Origin: CAYVTD01 sp964577665 | Lineage (GTDB): Bacteria > Bacteroidota > Ignavibacteria > Kapaibacteriales > UBA2268 | Assembly (NCBI GenBank): GCA_964577665.1 | Contig: CAZOBD010000002.1 | Coordinates: forward strand, 1-64,000 | Direction of reading: 5' to 3' | Length of the DNA stretch: 64,000 nt | In this document: piece after piece, positions 33,877 through 42,603 of the stretch | Layout: every line of letters begins with the position of its first letter | Position numbering within the stretch: the stretch's first letter is position 1 | Position numbers and translations under genes: made by a program | Notes under the pieces: model-generated | What the model was told of the DNA's origin: nothing | Seen by the model: the letters and a program-made list of their open reading frames with translations, nothing else | The model's database searches: none

Positions 33877-35160
33877 CTAAAAGTCAATTTCTATTCGGCA
33901 GCCCGTGAAAAACATATCTTTTTTAACATCCAGCAGACTCGGCTGATTGATGTATTGCATATCTAACTGTACACTAAAATATGAATTAACAAAAAATTTG
34001 TATGTAAATTCTATGTCAGTTTCAAAATTTACTGCGTATAGACCTCTCTGCTGTTTATTTAATCGATAATTGTAGGAATTATGGCCTGCCGCAACCGCAA
34101 TGCCGGTCTGATCCTGACTTCTGCCCGGCAGGAGTCCGGTATAAACAATGCCGGCGCCAATGTAATAATTAAACTGATAAACAATTTCATCTGCAGTACC
34201 TATTCTGCCGTTGATAGAAAGCCCTTGATGGGGATCATCTTCCTCAAGGTAAACATCTTCCTCAAATACCATGTAAACGCCCCAGTTCTTTATGTGGCTT
34301 GCAATATATTTATAATCATCAGTATAATACCAAAATCCGATACCGATTTTTGAATAATTATCAATTAATTTTATCTGTCTGTCCGGCGGTTCACAAGGGC
34401 CCAGCAGCTCGCAAACTGAAGTCCCGGTAATATAATAAAGCGTTGATGATACGAGCAGTCCGTCGCTGTTTTTTAAAATAACCTGGGTACCGTTTGGGTT
34501 TTCCGGATCACCCGATACCCCGTCGAAAACTCCGGTTTGTATATGGATATTTTTCAAAGGCTCTAATCTGAGAACGGCACCGAGAGAAGATGTCGGGAAA
34601 ATTGAGGGCCCGTTTTCGCCGCTTTGAGCAAACTCAACGCCGATACCGTGAGAGGGATTAAGAAAAAGTCCCGCAGTGTTTTTCACATCGAAATGCGCAT
34701 TCAAATCAATCAAACCTGCCAAAAAACAAATCCGGTCGTCTAAAAAATCCTGATAGTAAAAAAAATCTAATATTTTATATGTATTATGTGCCTCAATGCT
34801 CGATATACCTTGGGCAACTCCTGCATCTTCACCCGGAAAGCCGCCGTTGTTTCCAATATAATGAAAAAGTACTTTTCCACCGTGCAATCCAAAAATATCA
34901 TTTAAGTTGAAAGATGCAAATAACTGAAAATAATCCACATAGTAAAATTCATCCGTAAAATCATTCTGCGGAATATACCATGGTTCCGCAGTATATAACA
35001 TGTTGAGTTCAATACCCGCATCAAAAAGCTGATTCCTGAAACCGCCCCAGTCTCCTGTCAGTTTGTTTTCGAAAGAAGGAGCATCTGATGCTGCTTCATC
35101 TGCAAATGCACTGATGATTGAAAACAATACAAATGATAGATATATTAGAAAGTATCTCAT
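33877..35160 (-). CDS. OprB-like carbohydrate-selective porin
   Basis: 427 residues. Signal peptide (1-20), then FENKLTGDWGGFRNQLFDAGIELNMLYTAEPW, the typical OprB opening. Barrel strands follow, with LDDRICFLAGLIDLNAHFD and GVEFAQSGENGPSIFPTSSLGA, ending in GCRIEIDF with a terminal Phe as in outer-membrane barrels. OprB proteins form sugar-selective channels; here specificity is unproven. It is 80 bases ahead of the His-rich protein gene, on the same strand. Confidence 0.88.
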   Translation of the reverse strand: MRYFLIYLSFVLFSIISAFADEAASDAPSFENKLTGDWGGFRNQLFDAGIELNMLYTAEPWYIPQNDFTDEFYYVDYFQLFASFNLNDIFGLHGGKVLFHYIGNNGGFPGEDAGVAQGISSIEAHNTYKILDFFYYQDFLDDRICFLAGLIDLNAHFDVKNTAGLFLNPSHGIGVEFAQSGENGPSIFPTSSLGAVLRLEPLKNIHIQTGVFDGVSGDPENPNGTQVILKNSDGLLVSSTLYYITGTSVCELLGPCEPPDRQIKLIDNYSKIGIGFWYYTDDYKYIASHIKNWGVYMVFEEDVYLEEDDPHQGLSINGRIGTADEIVYQFNYYIGAGIVYTGLLPGRSQDQTGIAVAAGHNSYNYRLNKQQRGLYAVNFETDIEFTYKFFVNSYFSVQLDMQYINQPSLLDVKKDMFFTGCRIEIDF

Positions 35161-35565
35161 GTTTATACCATATTGTTAGTAACTAATACTTAATTCATAT
35201 TCTGTTTTGCTTATTTAGTAAATAAGTTTATATAAGCTAAAATCAATTTAATTTAACAATATAAAAATAATTTTACCTTCACTAAAATAAAAAATAATGC
35301 GAACAAAACATTGGGTAAAAGGTTGGATGTAACCAAAGTGTTTTAGTAGATCATGTAATAGAGTAATTCATTTTTACTTATTGTATGTTAAATAAAAAAG
35401 TTCTTTCTCATCTTCAAATGAAGATGTTACAGTAGAAGAACTCGGCGGTGCAAATGTAAATGCCTCGAAATCGGGTGTAACCCATCTGCGGGTATTCTGC
35501 TTAGTTTTTTTAATGAATGTATGATAAAGTAGAATATTTTGGAATTCCTGAAGTATAATTTTCGA
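35161..35565. other. Intergenic stretch
   Basis: 405 bases without a credible gene. The porin promoter should be near 35170-35280; no clean consensus found. A CATCTTC...GAAGATG inverted repeat lies near 35410-35427. Confidence 0.5.
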
Positions 35566-36987
35566 TTATTTTTTCTTCAGTAAAGTAAGCCCTTCTACTG
35601 AAAAGCTCTTCTGGGGTATATATTCACCGGATTTAAGCAGCATTTTAGCAGATGCCTCCATATTCCACAGCGGATCATGCACAAGGACATAATCGGGATT
35701 ATAATGATTCAGCCAGCTTGTAAGATCTCCCCTTCCGATGTAATCTGCATTATATGGATTAACAAGCCCTAAGATATCAATTATATACCTTTCGGAATAC
35801 CAGCCGATATAGCCAATTTCGACGCATGCTACCTTTGCATTAGCAGGTGTATTGTTTTTTATCCATAAGCCGGCTTGTTTATATTCTTTTATTCCCTGCT
35901 TGTCAGGCAGACTGATAAGCGTATTAACCTGAAGGTTTAAAATAAATAAAAATGAAATCAATAATGACACAGCTTTAAGCATTTTGCCGGATATTTTCCA
36001 TTCAATAATCACTTTTATAAAATATGAAAAGCCCAAATATGCAAATATCAAAAAAGGTGCATAATACCATAAATAATATGGGATATTGAAATAAACATAA
36101 AATAGAGCAAGAAGAACTAAAAACAACAGGTAAATCTGCAAAAACATACTTTTAAATATTTTTGTTGCAATTCCTGCACCCGCTAAACCAAAAAGCAGAA
36201 TTGAAAAAAAATTGTTAAATAAGTAAAAACTCTTAGTTTCATGCCAGTTTATAAAGAATAGCCCTTTAAAAAAAGAAAATTCTCCCCATAGACATGAACT
36301 ACCCTGCATGATTTTAACGCTAAGTGTATGAGGCAGCATCTCGCCATAGTAAACAAAATTGAAAATATAATTTCCTGCAAGAATGATAAATGGAATAATA
36401 AATACGTACCACTTCGGAAATTTTCTTTTTAGAGTAAAGTGAAAAATAATAAGAATAATTATCAGAAATGCCGATTCCCCTCTTGTTAGAAAAAGAAAGG
36501 GAGCAGCAAAACTCAATGCAAAATATTTTTTTTCAAGAAACAGATATATGCTTAAAACAAGCAGAAATAAGTACAAATTTGTTTCCATGCCGATGACAAG
36601 ATAAAAATACTGTGTACTAACCATCAAAAAAGAAGGTATAGCCGCAAACAATAAAGGAAAATTATGTCTTTTTAACAGAATATAAATAATCCAGGATGTT
36701 AATAAAAGAAACAATCCTCCTAAAAAAGTATTCGCAGTATGTATATCTCTGAAAATATATGATGCTGCAAGCGCCAAATAGGTATATAAGGGTGAGGTTA
36801 AACCATTGAAAAACTCCCCTTTATTATAGACAAGTCCCCATCCTTCCAGAGCGTTGCGAATATATCTGTAATAAATAAGTGTATCGTCAAGAACATGGAA
36901 ACGAGAAAGGATGCTGTTAACGGTTGTAATTACGGCTAACAGGAAAAAAACGGCGCCGTTATGTAATTTATTGATTTTCACGGTCAA
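35566..36987 (-). CDS. GT-C type membrane glycosyltransferase
   Basis: 473 residues with about ten to eleven membrane segments. Early loop DDTLIYYRYIRNALEGWGLVYNKGE, where the DD pair matches the catalytic acidic loop of polyprenyl-phosphate-dependent GT-C enzymes. The C-terminal periplasmic part contains IGYIGWYSERYIIDILGLVNPYNADYIGRGD. It is likely to move a sugar from a lipid carrier to an envelope acceptor. It shares the DD...YNGYGL type loop with the larger protein at 46350-48695. Confidence 0.82.
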   Translation of the reverse strand: MTVKINKLHNGAVFFLLAVITTVNSILSRFHVLDDTLIYYRYIRNALEGWGLVYNKGEFFNGLTSPLYTYLALAASYIFRDIHTANTFLGGLFLLLTSWIIYILLKRHNFPLLFAAIPSFLMVSTQYFYLVIGMETNLYLFLLVLSIYLFLEKKYFALSFAAPFLFLTRGESAFLIIILIIFHFTLKRKFPKWYVFIIPFIILAGNYIFNFVYYGEMLPHTLSVKIMQGSSCLWGEFSFFKGLFFINWHETKSFYLFNNFFSILLFGLAGAGIATKIFKSMFLQIYLLFLVLLALFYVYFNIPYYLWYYAPFLIFAYLGFSYFIKVIIEWKISGKMLKAVSLLISFLFILNLQVNTLISLPDKQGIKEYKQAGLWIKNNTPANAKVACVEIGYIGWYSERYIIDILGLVNPYNADYIGRGDLTSWLNHYNPDYVLVHDPLWNMEASAKMLLKSGEYIPQKSFSVEGLTLLKKK

Positions 36988-37004
36988 AAAGCATTTTCAT
37001 AATA

Positions 37005-37040
37005 AAAAAGCCTTTGTATGTAAATTTACAAAGGCTTGTC
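37005..37040 (-). terminator. Terminator of the tRNA-Thr transcript
   Basis: AAGCCTTTGTA/TACAAAGGCTT arms with an AT loop, just downstream of the tRNA 3' end on the minus strand and followed by T-rich sequence. Confidence 0.8.
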
Positions 37041-37048
37041 TTTTTTTG

Positions 37049-37122
37049 AGCCACTGGTCGGATTCGAACCAACGACCTGCTGATTACAAATCAGCTGCTC
37101 TGACCAACTGAGCTACAGTGGC
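37049..37122 (-). tRNA. tRNA-Thr (anticodon UGU)
   Basis: Cloverleaf seen by hand: acceptor GCCACTG/CAGTGGC with discriminator T, D arm GCTC/GAGC, anticodon stem GCTGA/TCAGC around loop TTTGTAA (anticodon TGT), T arm GTTGG-TTCGAAT-CCGAC. 74 bases; the 3' CCA is not encoded. Confidence 0.97.
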
Positions 37123-37132
37123 ATCAAATAGC

Positions 37133-37431
37133 TTACAAATATACAAAGTTTATTTTTAATATGCAAGTTTTTTCGGAATTTTTTAAATACTGCTCCCAAA
37201 GCGATTTTATGCCCGCCCTCTCCGTATGCTCAAGTATTCCCTGCTGCTCTAAGCGTTTTTGGGCTGATTTGTCTTTCAGCCACGAAATTAATTTACTGCG
37301 GATTTCTTTGTCTTCTGCTTTGGTCTCGCCTATGCGAACCTTTGAAGAAAAGCATTTCCCTTGATATTCAATCCAATAGTACGGGGAATTTTTTCTAATA
37401 TAAATAGAACCCCCATAATTTTTTTTCCCAT
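37133..37431 (-). pseudogene. Integrase-like N-terminal remnant with frameshift
   Basis: From TAT at 37417 to TAA at 37133 the minus strand encodes YGGSIYIRKNSPYYWIEYQG...VRIGETKAEDKEIRSKLISWLKDK...SLWEQYLKNSEK. The opening resembles the N-terminal strands of phage-type integrases (GSIYKR..YWIEY). The only ATG (37431) is one base out of frame, in a run of eight A; nine would restore MGKKNYGGS. No catalytic domain is present. It lies directly against the 5' side of tRNA-Thr. The integrase assignment is tentative; a small unrelated protein is possible. Confidence 0.45.
37136..37166 (-). promoter_or_regulatory. Promoter of tRNA-Thr
   Basis: On the minus strand TTG (37166-37164), 20 bases, then TATATTTG (37143-37136), 13 bases before the tRNA 5' end. 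This fits the Bacteroidota -33/-7 pattern well. It overlaps the end of the integrase-like remnant. Confidence 0.75.
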
Positions 37432-37477
37432 TGTTTTACCCCATAGATAAAAATGCCCGGCAAATATAATCTTTTGA

Positions 37478-37750
37478 TTGATTAAACATAAAATTAATAA
37501 TAATAAGCAAGCGGTGCAAAAGGCAGATTTTCATTTTTTAAATTTGGAAAAAATACATCAGGAATGGAATAATAAATCTTTACCTGCTAATTTGAAAAGA
37601 ACTGCTGAAATTGCTCTTAACGGAAATGATTTGAGCGGCGACAAACTCGAAAAAGAAATTTCAAATGAATATATTATCGGAGCATTTGACTATTTCGTCG
37701 ATGCTGAAAAACATATTATTGATACTTTATTGACAATATTGCGTAGTTAG
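37478..37750 (+). CDS. Small hypothetical protein
   Basis: 90 codons from a TTG, with no ATG near the front. The sequence is helical: FHFLNLEKIHQEWNNKSLPANLKRTAEIALNGNDLSGDKLEKEISNEYIIGAFDYFVDAEKHIIDTLL. Its 3' end overlaps a transposase remnant on the other strand. It may be a gene fragment rather than a whole gene. No family recognised. Confidence 0.35.
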   Translation: MIKHKINNNKQAVQKADFHFLNLEKIHQEWNNKSLPANLKRTAEIALNGNDLSGDKLEKEISNEYIIGAFDYFVDAEKHIIDTLLTILRS

Positions 37751-37885
37751 CTGATAGGTATTTCACACTCATAATAAGCTTGAGAAAAGAAAAAGCCAAC
37801 TCCCGCATCAGCTTGCGTAAGTTGTAAGCTGCACATGATAGTAATAAATTCATTTCGTCACTGCTTTTGATTCTTACCGTAGCCC
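37716..37885 (-). pseudogene. Transposase C-terminal remnant
   Basis: The minus strand reads TVRIKSSDEMNLLLSCAAYNLRKLMRELAFSF before a stop at 37718-37716. The LLLSCAAYNLRKLM stretch resembles the closing helix of DDE transposases of the IS1182/IS5 type. Just upstream the frame is broken: KRVDKHEGLR is in another frame. There is no start, no catalytic DDE part and no terminal repeats, so this is a decayed insertion sequence. Confidence 0.5.
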
Positions 37886-38183
37886 TTCATGCTTGTCCAC
37901 TCTTTTATTTGCAAGGTTTATTACAAAAAAAAGCATTTTCCGGCAAATAGAAAAGTATTAATGGTTAATAAACTACTTTAGTTTTCAACTGCTTATTGGC
38001 TATTTCAGGATTGACTATTTAATAAAGTTACATTTAGACGCATAGACGCATTTAAACGCTTTTTAGACGAGAGGAAGAATGCTGAAAACCTGCTTGATGT
38101 CATAATCTGCACCGATGAAATCATCTTTAGGGCATTTTTCGGAAATATATATTTGCAAAGGCAGGCATTTAGAAGATGCAGTA
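37886..38183. other. Intergenic stretch with gene debris
   Basis: A short plus-strand open stretch (about 38036-38190, FRRIDAFKRFLDERKNAENLLDVIICTDEIIF) lacks a start codon and may be debris. Nothing else recognised. Confidence 0.4.
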
Positions 38184-38405
38184 TTATTTGAATTTTCTGC
38201 CTTCCTGAATTGCATCTAATATTTCCTTACGTGAAAGATTTAAACCGATGTCCTGCACATCAAGGGGGGAAGAATTTTTCTTTTCGGGCTTGATAGAAAA
38301 AAGGTTTCCGTTTTTGTCTCTCAGCTTCGCCTCGCCCTTGGTGAAAGCAATATCAAGTATATAAGAGAGCTTCTGCCTTGCGGTTGAATAGTTGAACACT
38401 TCCAT
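38184..38405 (-). CDS. Phd/YefM-like antitoxin
   Basis: 73 residues. EVFNYSTARQKLSYILDIAFTKGEAKLRDKNGNLFSIKP resembles the DNA-binding N-terminal half of Phd/YefM antitoxins. The tail is short. It follows the PIN gene by three bases, so the order is toxin first, the reverse of most such pairs. Likely neutralises the PIN protein. Confidence 0.7.
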   Translation of the reverse strand: MEVFNYSTARQKLSYILDIAFTKGEAKLRDKNGNLFSIKPEKKNSSPLDVQDIGLNLSRKEILDAIQEGRKFK

Positions 38406-38408
38406 TTC

Positions 38409-38801
38409 TTATACCTCAATATTGTTTATTCCAAGTTCACTTGCAATATGATTCATTTTCTTATCTAACGAAAATAATGTGATGTTATTTTTGATGCAGG
38501 AGGAGAGGATATAGGCATCATAGGCATAGATATTATATTTTTCGCATAAAAGCAAGCTATGGCTTAAATCGACATTCAAATATTCAACAGGAATCCGGGA
38601 GTAAATATCAAGAGCTTTTTTTACATCGTTCAAATTGCATCTATGCCTTTTCATAAGAGCAGACAAGGCGTTTCCAATTTCAAAATGGACAGACAGCGGC
38701 GCCAGAAGTTCAGCGTTCATTGTTTTTTTTACGATGGCATCTTTTTCTTTTTCGCCTGCTATAACGGCAATCAGTATGGAAGTATCTATAAGTATTTTCA
38801 T
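38409..38801 (-). CDS. PIN-domain toxin
   Basis: 130 residues from MKILIDTSILIAVIAGE, chosen over an ATG five codons earlier (MFLNI). Asp6 starts the PIN motif; APLSVHFEIGNALSAL carries the conserved Glu, and YAYDAYILSSCIKNNITLFSLDKKM the two distal Asp residues. Probable RNase toxin, partner of the Phd-like gene downstream. Confidence 0.85.
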   Translation of the reverse strand: MKILIDTSILIAVIAGEKEKDAIVKKTMNAELLAPLSVHFEIGNALSALMKRHRCNLNDVKKALDIYSRIPVEYLNVDLSHSLLLCEKYNIYAYDAYILSSCIKNNITLFSLDKKMNHIASELGINNIEV

Positions 38802-39034
38802 AATGTTTAAAAACATATTAAATGGAAGAATATTTTATGGAAGCATACTCCAGAGTTTTATTTTTTCATCACTTCTTTCTATTCCAAAATCTTAATTTTT
38901 TCTTTAACTTAAAGTAAACTTCATAAGAGTAAAAACAATGAGGTGCTACGAGCTTTTAACAGCAGTAAAAAATTATTTGTTAATAAAAGTTAAATTTCTT
39001 TTGCATACCTTATATAAAATTCCCTATTTTTTCT

Positions 39035-39042
39035 TATTTTTG
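39035..39042 (+). promoter_or_regulatory. Bacteroidota-type -7 element before gatE
   Basis: TATTTTTG (TAnnTTTG), 55 bases before the gatE ATG; no spaced -33 TTG. Confidence 0.4.
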
Positions 39043-39097
39043 TTGCTTGTAGAAAATTGAAGAAAAAGATTAGGAATTTTGATTAGCAGGTATAGTT

Positions 39098-41023
39098 ATG
39101 TACGATTTTAAGTTCAAGCCGTTTGAGGAAATGACACCCGAAGACTATGAAAGAGTCGGCTTTATGTCGGGATTGGAAGTACATCAGCAGCTTTTGACCG
39201 ATAAAAAGCTTTTTTGCAGGTGCCCTGCCGGAAAATACAGCAAAGAATATCATGCGGAGATATTGCGCCACATGCGCCCGACGCTTTCCGAGCTTGGCGA
39301 GTACGACGGAACGGCTTTGATGGAATTCAAGACAAAGAAAGACATCATTTACCGCATAAACCACGAAACCGTCTGCACTTATGAAATGGACGACACGCCG
39401 CCTTTTACAATAAACGAGCAGGCTCTCGATATTTCCATGGAAATCGGTATGCTGCTAAACTGCTCCATTGTTGACGAACTTCACATAGCTCGAAAGCAGT
39501 ATCTGGACGGCAGTATTCCCACCGGATTTCAAAGAACTGCAATCACTTCTCTGAACGGATGGGTACCTTACAAAGACAGGAAAATCAAAATATGGCAGAT
39601 GTCCCTCGAGGAAGATTCATGCCGCGAGTACAGCGACTCAGGGCATACAAGAGTTTACCTTGCCGACCGCCTCGGAATGCCTCTTATTGAAACCGTAACA
39701 GCGCCCGATATGAAAACGCCGCAGGAAGTAGCCGAAGTAAATCATCTTCTAAGCAGAATAGCGCGTTCCACCGGGCATGTCAGAACAGGCGTCGGCGCTG
39801 CCCGGGAAGACGTAAACGTCAGCGTTACAGGCGGCACAAGAATCGAGATAAAGGGCGTACCCAGCATAAAAAGAATACCACTTTTGACATACAACGAGGC
39901 TATGCGTCAGTGGAATCTGCTCAGGCTCCGTGAGGAACTGAAAAGGCGAGGAATTACAACTGAGACTTTTAAAGCGAAAACCGATGATATAACCCATCTT
40001 GTCAGAAAAACATCATACAAACCCATATACGACGCAATAAAAGACGATAAAGTCGTAAAATGCGTAACTCTGCGCGGCTTTAAAGGCTTGCTGAGCTGGC
40101 AGACACAAACGGATACATTTTTTGCAAAAGAGATTTCTGACAGAGTGCGTGTAATTGCCTGCCTTACTACTCTTCCGAATATTGTTCACTCGGACAGTAC
40201 CGAGGTAACCCTTTCAAGCTCGGAGGGACAGAAGATTAGAAAATTCGCAGGCTGCAGCGATGATAAAGATACGCTTGTGATAGTCTGGGGCAGTGAAGAA
40301 GACACCGAGATGGCTGCTAATGAAATTATCATACGGGCAAAAGAAGCTGCTATCGGAGTTCCTTCCGAAACACGGCAGGCTCTGCGCGACGGTACAAACG
40401 GCTTCGAAAGAATCCTGCCCGGACCCGACAGGATGTATCCTGATACCGACCTTCCTCCTAAGGAAATCTCCGACGAAAGAAAGGAAATTCTAAGGATAAA
40501 CACACCGGAATTTTTGTGGGAAAGAGAAACATGGTACAAAGAAATTGGAGTTCCCGAAGATTTGATAGAAGACCTTGCGGTTTCAGTTCATGCTCCGCTT
40601 TTCAAAAAAGCTGTCAAAGAGCTGAATGTCTCTCCTGTTATTGCTGCATCGGCTGTAATAAAGCATCCAAAAACCTTGAACAAACGGGGGCTCGATGTAA
40701 AAATACTCGAAGATGAAGATATCCTTTGGAAAGTACTAAAAGCACATTCAGAAGGCAGAATTATCAAAGAGGGAGTATTTGTTGCCTTAGAAAATGCAGT
40801 AAATGCAGGCGTTCTCACCGAAGACGAGCTTCCGCCGCCGGCAGAAGACAGCGAAATGAAATATGCCGTTTCTCAGGCTGAAAAAGAGATTGACAAGATA
40901 GAACTGTATGACGAAAAGAACAAACCGGTTTTAATAATGGCAGAAGTAATGAGAGAGCTTCGCGGCAGAGCGGATGCAAAGAAAGTTTTGGAAATAATCG
41001 AAAAAAATGTAAAGGAGTCGTAA
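39098..41023 (+). CDS. gatE: Glutamyl-tRNA(Gln) amidotransferase subunit E (archaeal type)
   Basis: tRNA-binding and kinase/amidation subunit that turns Glu-tRNA(Gln) into Gln-tRNA(Gln), working with GatD. 641 residues, the length of archaeal GatE and well above bacterial GatB (about 480). N-terminal GatB/GatE catalytic domain: GFMSGLEVHQQL, metal-binding Cys40/Cys42 in FCRCPAG, IYRINHETVCTYEMDDTPP, GSIPTGFQRT, LEEDSCREYSD and TGVGAAREDVNVSVTGGTRIEIKGV. A GatE-specific insert similar to the GAD domain of bacterial AspRS covers about 290-410. The C-terminus is a helical YqeY-like tail (520-640). gatD follows one base later. This is a complete, intact reading frame. Confidence 0.94.
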   Translation: MYDFKFKPFEEMTPEDYERVGFMSGLEVHQQLLTDKKLFCRCPAGKYSKEYHAEILRHMRPTLSELGEYDGTALMEFKTKKDIIYRINHETVCTYEMDDTPPFTINEQALDISMEIGMLLNCSIVDELHIARKQYLDGSIPTGFQRTAITSLNGWVPYKDRKIKIWQMSLEEDSCREYSDSGHTRVYLADRLGMPLIETVTAPDMKTPQEVAEVNHLLSRIARSTGHVRTGVGAAREDVNVSVTGGTRIEIKGVPSIKRIPLLTYNEAMRQWNLLRLREELKRRGITTETFKAKTDDITHLVRKTSYKPIYDAIKDDKVVKCVTLRGFKGLLSWQTQTDTFFAKEISDRVRVIACLTTLPNIVHSDSTEVTLSSSEGQKIRKFAGCSDDKDTLVIVWGSEEDTEMAANEIIIRAKEAAIGVPSETRQALRDGTNGFERILPGPDRMYPDTDLPPKEISDERKEILRINTPEFLWERETWYKEIGVPEDLIEDLAVSVHAPLFKKAVKELNVSPVIAASAVIKHPKTLNKRGLDVKILEDEDILWKVLKAHSEGRIIKEGVFVALENAVNAGVLTEDELPPPAEDSEMKYAVSQAEKEIDKIELYDEKNKPVLIMAEVMRELRGRADAKKVLEIIEKNVKES

Positions 41024-41024
41024 G

Positions 41025-42413
41025 ATGCCGTCAAATGATGATTACAAAGGATACAGAGAAGAAGCGCTTGAAAAACTGAAAGAATATAATGCCAAAGTAT
41101 GGAGCGACGTAGAAATAAAAACTACCGAAGGAGTATTCCGCGGAATTATTCTTCCCCGCTCCGAAACAGCAGACCAGTATCATATCGTTATTAAACTTGC
41201 CACCGGATATAACATTGGTATTAACAGCAATAAAGTAACGGATGTAAAAATTTTCGGCAGAAAAGAAGCACATTACAAAATTCCCGAGCAGGAGTTTCCT
41301 TATTCTAAAAACAAACCGAGAGTAAAACTTTTCGGAACAGGCGGCACCATTGCCTCCCGTCTTGACTACAGAACAGGCGCGGTTATTCCGGCATTTTCGC
41401 CGGGAGAACTTTACGGCTCCGTACCCGAGCTGGCAGATTACTGCAACCTTGAAACAGAGAAGCTCTACGGCGTTTTTTCCGAAAATATGGGTCCCGAGCA
41501 GTACATAGCCACTGCAAAAGCCATTGGCAGAGAAATCGAGCAGGGCGTGGACGGCATCGTAATCGGACATGGAACCGACACACTGCACCACACTGCGGCG
41601 GCACTTTCCTTTATGGTGCAAAACTCACCCGTACCAATTGTTATGGTCGGCAGCCAGCGCTCTTCGGACAGGCCCAGCTCCGACGCTGCTTTAAACTTGA
41701 TGCACTCCGTTAAAACTGCGGCTGAATCTGATATAGCCGAAGTGCTTGTCTGTATGTTCGGTCCCACATCCGACATGTACGGTCTGCTGCACCCCGGCAC
41801 ACGCGTCAGAAAAATGCACTCGAGCTACCGCTCAACATTCAGAACGATAGGCGAAATTCCCATAGCCATGGTTGACAGAAATAAAATCACTCCCCTGCGG
41901 AAAAACTACCGCCGCAGACGCAATGATAAAGATGTGAAAATAAATGCCGTTTTTGAAGAAAAAGTGGCGATAATCTATTATTACCCAAATATGATGCCTG
42001 ATATTGTTTATTCACTTATAGACAACGGCTATAAAGGCATAGTCATAGCCGGAACCGGTCTGGGCCACGTAAACAAACCTCTTTACCCCGCTTTGAAAGC
42101 ATGTAATGACGCCGGCATAGCAGTTTACATGACAGTACAGACTCTTTGGGGATACGTTCAGATGTATGTTTACGAAACAGGAAGAGAAATGATGGAGCTC
42201 GGAGTAATACCCTCTGCAAATATGCTCCCGGAAGTGGCATATATAAAACTCGGATGGGCTTTGGGGCAGACAAGCGATTTGGAAAAAGTACGGGAGATAA
42301 TGCTCACCCCCATCGCTGAGGAAATAACTGAACGAGAGCCGTCAAACGGCTATCTGATTTTTCAGGGAGGCATCCCGGAAGTAGAGGAATTTATTTCAAA
42401 ATACAGAAAGTAA
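41025..42413 (+). CDS. gatD: Glutamyl-tRNA(Gln) amidotransferase subunit D (archaeal type)
   Basis: Ammonia-releasing subunit of GatDE, an L-asparaginase-like glutaminase. 462 residues. N-terminal SH3-like domain (about 20-80: GVFRGIILPRSETADQYHIVIKLATGYNIGI), which separates GatD from free asparaginases. Then KLFGTGGTIASRLDYRTGAV with catalytic Thr108 and DGIVIGHGTDTLHHTAAALSFM with the second Thr-Asp pair. MVGSQRSSDRPSSDAALNL and CMFGPTSD follow. Ammonia is passed to GatE. The pair is an operon with one base between the genes. Confidence 0.94.
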   Translation: MPSNDDYKGYREEALEKLKEYNAKVWSDVEIKTTEGVFRGIILPRSETADQYHIVIKLATGYNIGINSNKVTDVKIFGRKEAHYKIPEQEFPYSKNKPRVKLFGTGGTIASRLDYRTGAVIPAFSPGELYGSVPELADYCNLETEKLYGVFSENMGPEQYIATAKAIGREIEQGVDGIVIGHGTDTLHHTAAALSFMVQNSPVPIVMVGSQRSSDRPSSDAALNLMHSVKTAAESDIAEVLVCMFGPTSDMYGLLHPGTRVRKMHSSYRSTFRTIGEIPIAMVDRNKITPLRKNYRRRRNDKDVKINAVFEEKVAIIYYYPNMMPDIVYSLIDNGYKGIVIAGTGLGHVNKPLYPALKACNDAGIAVYMTVQTLWGYVQMYVYETGREMMELGVIPSANMLPEVAYIKLGWALGQTSDLEKVREIMLTPIAEEITEREPSNGYLIFQGGIPEVEEFISKYRK

Positions 42414-42546
42414 TAATATCTTCAAAATATTACTGATTTCAGATGTTTTTTTTTCCTAAAGCAGATAAGTCAAAGTAAAAATGTAAAAAACACAGAATTA
42501 CTTTATATTAAAGCAGTAAAACGGTGCCAGAATATCTTTTATACAA

Positions 42547-42580
42547 AAAAAGACTCTGTTTATTTGACAGAGTCTTTTGT
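42547..42580. terminator. Bidirectional terminator after gatD
   Basis: AAAAGACTCTG/CAGAGTCTTTT arms around a nine-base loop, with A on the left and T on the right, between convergent transcripts. Confidence 0.85.
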
Positions 42581-42603
42581 AATTTTGTAGTAAACGTATG
42601 AAA

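Noticed and set aside
41031..41621. 196-codon minus-strand frame in gatD
   Set aside because: Opposite a well-conserved gene; composition is typical of an antisense shadow.
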